DNA from: Bacteroidales bacterium
GTDB taxonomy: Bacteria > Bacteroidota > Bacteroidia > Bacteroidales > Tenuifilaceae
NCBI GenBank assembly: GCA_013141385.1
Contig: JABFRB010000002.1
Span: forward strand, 434,001-498,000
DNA length: 64,000 nt
Direction: 5' to 3'
A model generated the notes under the pieces. That model ran no database searches. It worked only from the letters and a program-made list of their open reading frames with translations, and was not told the origin of the DNA. Both the position numbers and the translations under genes were made by a program. This document shows, piece after piece, positions 62,241 through 64,000 of this stretch (position 1 is the stretch's first letter; each line of letters begins with the position of its first letter).

Positions 62241-63590
62241 TTAAATCTCTTTCACCAAAACATTCTCTTTTATACCCTCTACATTCGATGAAATTGCCTT
62301 AGAAATACCTATAATCGTTTGCATTTCTGGAGAATCTGGTTCAAAAGAAGCACCTAAATTATCGAGCGCATAAATTACAGAAGCCACCGAGAAATTGTCG
62401 ATATGCTGTGCTGGTTGGTATGCAATATTCTTTGATTCGCTTATGGTTTCAACAATAATTCTGCACTGGATTAGGTTATTTAGCATAGCTTTCATTAATC
62501 TGACAGGAATTTTCAGATCTTGAGAGAGTTCAAGGACAGTTTGAGCTTTCTCTCCATTAACGAATCGTTTAACAATGTGATTTAGAATTAATAGTGATAA
62601 ATTACGCTTCGAATTCGGACAGATATGCTCTGTTTCGCTTTCGAATTCATACATATCAATATTTTGGTTTGCAAACGATATTTCAGCTCCAAAAAGTACA
62701 ATCATCCAGCTAACTTGCAACCAGATTAGTAATAGGGGTAACGCAGCGAAGCTACCATAAATGGCATTATACTGTGATACTCCTATTTGAAAATCAATAT
62801 AAATCCATTGGGTTACAACGAATGCTGAACCAGCAATTATACCAGCAATAATTCCTGATTGAGGGGAAACTTTAGTATTTGGCATTACGATGTATACCAC
62901 ACTAAATAGTATCCAAATTAAGAAAAGTGGTATGAAATTTAAGGTAAACATCAAATACTTGCTAACATATCCAATTAGTTCAATTTGTTTTCCAATTGTA
63001 TTAAGTTGTGTGGCGAGGAAAACAGATATACTACTCGAAGCTATTAGAAGTATTGGAGCAATAAGCATCATCGATAGGTAGTCGGTGAACTTACGAACTA
63101 TGGATCGAGGTTTGTCAATCTTCCATATATCGTTAAAAGATGTTTCGATGCTACTAAATATTTTAGAAACAGAGTAGAATAGAAAAATAACACCAATTCC
63201 AGCAATTAATCCTCCTCCAGTATTCTCAAGGAGTGAGTTTGAGAAGGTTACCAGTTTGTCTGCTATTTCTCCTTGTCCTTTGAGGCCTTCTTTTAGTTCT
63301 TGTTCTAAATATTTGTCAGCTCCAAACCCTTTGGCAATTCCAAAAGCCATTGCAAGGACTGGTACAATGGACATTAGCGTGTAGTAGGTTAAAGCAGATG
63401 CTCTTACTGTTACCTTATTTTCAATCAACCCACGGAGCGAAAGAACTATAATCCTTAAATATTTGAATAGGAATTTCATTTTTGGTGGGTACTCCTCCAA
63501 CCGTACACTCCAGAGATCCCTGAGTAAGAATTGCTGAACCTTCATAAAATAATTAAGAGTCCTTTTGAATAAACCTTCTTTCTTTGCCAT
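62241..63590 (-). CDS. YihY/BrkB family membrane protein
   Basis: The 449-residue protein has six helices (about 65-330) with the family signatures SALTYYTLMSIVPVLA (about 65-80), the FNDIWKI segment (about 152-158) and YGSFAALPLLLIWLQVSW (in parts, about 278-295). Residues 330-449 are a cytoplasmic tail resembling a winged helix (ELSQDLKIPVRLMKAMLNNL). YihY was once called a ribonuclease by mistake; it is an inner-membrane protein of unclear role. The long tail with possible DNA-binding-like fold is common in this phylum. Confidence 0.9.
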   Translation of the reverse strand: MAKKEGLFKRTLNYFMKVQQFLLRDLWSVRLEEYPPKMKFLFKYLRIIVLSLRGLIENKVTVRASALTYYTLMSIVPVLAMAFGIAKGFGADKYLEQELKEGLKGQGEIADKLVTFSNSLLENTGGGLIAGIGVIFLFYSVSKIFSSIETSFNDIWKIDKPRSIVRKFTDYLSMMLIAPILLIASSSISVFLATQLNTIGKQIELIGYVSKYLMFTLNFIPLFLIWILFSVVYIVMPNTKVSPQSGIIAGIIAGSAFVVTQWIYIDFQIGVSQYNAIYGSFAALPLLLIWLQVSWMIVLFGAEISFANQNIDMYEFESETEHICPNSKRNLSLLILNHIVKRFVNGEKAQTVLELSQDLKIPVRLMKAMLNNLIQCRIIVETISESKNIAYQPAQHIDNFSVASVIYALDNLGASFEPDSPEMQTIIGISKAISSNVEGIKENVLVKEI

Positions 63591-63711
63591 GGCGTTGAGG
63601 TTTTAAACAGAATACTAATGTAAGTAAAAATGTGATTAAATTGTCATACAAAAAACAAACTCATTCTCTCATTTCTGTGAAATGGTGAATCCATATGTGT
63701 TTAATAAATGA

Positions 63712-63731
63712 ATACCCGCAAAAGCGGGTAT
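63712..63731 (-). terminator. Second hairpin after ahcY
   Basis: ATACCCGC (63712-63719) and GCGGGTAT (63724-63731) form a perfect 8 bp stem with an AAAA loop. It lies 16 bp beyond the main terminator and could act as backup. Confidence 0.7.
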
Positions 63732-63747
63732 CTACTTATTAATGCTA

Positions 63748-63771
63748 AAAAAGCTGCCGAAGCAGCTTTTT
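63748..63771 (-). terminator. Terminator of ahcY
   Basis: AAAAAGCTGC (63748-63757) and GCAGCTTTTT (63762-63771) form a perfect 10 bp stem with loop CGAA, followed on the minus strand by TTTTTAGC. It begins 4 bp after the ahcY stop. Confidence 0.92.
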
Positions 63772-63774
63772 CTA

Positions 63775-64000
63775 TTAGTATCTGTAATGTTCAGGCTTGT
63801 ATGGACCATCGGGGCTAACCCCAATATAATCGGCTTGTTTCTTTGTTAACTTGGTTAGTTTAACACCAATTTGCTCAAGATGTAAACGAGCAACCTCTTC
63901 ATCAAGATGCTTTGGTAGACGGTAAACATCAATTGCAAGGTTCTTTGTCCAAAGTTCTATTTGTGCAAGAGTTTGATTGGTAAAACTATTGCTCATTACA
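63775..64000 (-). CDS. ahcY: Adenosylhomocysteinase, C-terminal part (gene continues beyond the window)
   Basis: The visible 75 or so residues match the C terminus of S-adenosylhomocysteine hydrolase: [54 protein letters not shown] and the invariant final KPEHYRY, where the Lys and Tyr reach into the NAD site of the partner subunit. The Met at 63996 is internal, and the gene must begin to the right of base 64000. The enzyme splits S-adenosylhomocysteine and pulls methylation reactions forward. Confidence 0.95.
   Translation of the reverse strand, partial: VMSNSFTNQTLAQIELWTKNLAIDVYRLPKHLDEEVARLHLEQIGVKLTKLTKKQADYIGVSPDGPYKPEHYRY

Overview
The window looks like a chromosomal piece of a low-GC member of the Bacteroidota, most likely Bacteroidales or Marinilabiliales-like. 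The evidence is the phylum-specific promoter form (TTTG, about 19-21 bp, TAnnTTTG) seen before rplU and, with a weaker upstream element, before rpsP; almost no Shine-Dalgarno sites; many secreted proteins whose signal peptide ends just before Gln; and phylum-typical families (DUF5723-like barrel, DUF2807, FISUMP, carboxypeptidase-like regulatory domains). No rRNA or tRNA gene and no CRISPR array was seen.

Layout. 0.3-7.7 kb (minus strand) holds a compact redox operon: a b-type cytochrome membrane protein, a membrane-anchored FAD/Fe-S oxidoreductase, two secreted multihaem cytochromes with 23 and 22 CxxCH motifs, and an outer-membrane barrel protein. It looks like a complete quinol or NAD(P)H to outer-surface electron conduit and is the most interesting system here. 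8-12.8 kb: LOG-family hydrolase, trxA, dnaE. 13.4-16.5 kb: a repeat-built surface protein, then a Crp/Fnr regulator followed by a metal-type permease with a perfect FNR-like box between them. 16.7-26.3 kb: rpsP-rimM, thioesterase, a FlaA1/CapD-type sugar-nucleotide enzyme, tsaC, three glycosyltransferases (one a GT2-GT4 fusion) and dapD. 26.6-38.7 kb: a threonine/serine dehydratase, EEP-family protein, two rhomboids, mutL, a lipoprotein/barrel pair and the ComM/YifB ATPase, with many repeat-filled spacers.

38.7-43.2 kb is accessory. A 1.6 kb AT-rich gene-poor island contains a string of hairpins (possible structured RNA) and ends in a 55-residue membrane protein gene. Next come three minus-strand units, parDE, higBA and a FISUMP protein, each followed by a copy of the same 65-75 bp imperfectly palindromic repeat, an arrangement like an integron cassette array but without an integrase in view.

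43.7-64 kb is mostly housekeeping: membrane pyrophosphatase, bifunctional nuclease, rplU-rpmA, serS, a VWA lipoprotein-like protein divergent from an ECF sigma/anti-sigma pair, a DMT transporter, an S41 peptidase, ruvC, HIT protein, greA, a Rieske-like lipoprotein, an LTA-synthase-like enzyme, YihY and the 3' end of ahcY. Between rpmA and serS sits a 487 bp element with 16 bp terminal inverted repeats carrying a frameshifted four-helix-bundle (23S rRNA intervening-sequence protein) gene. A related short insert of 27-33 nt is found both in that element's left end and inside a broken GxxExxY gene at 30.7 kb.
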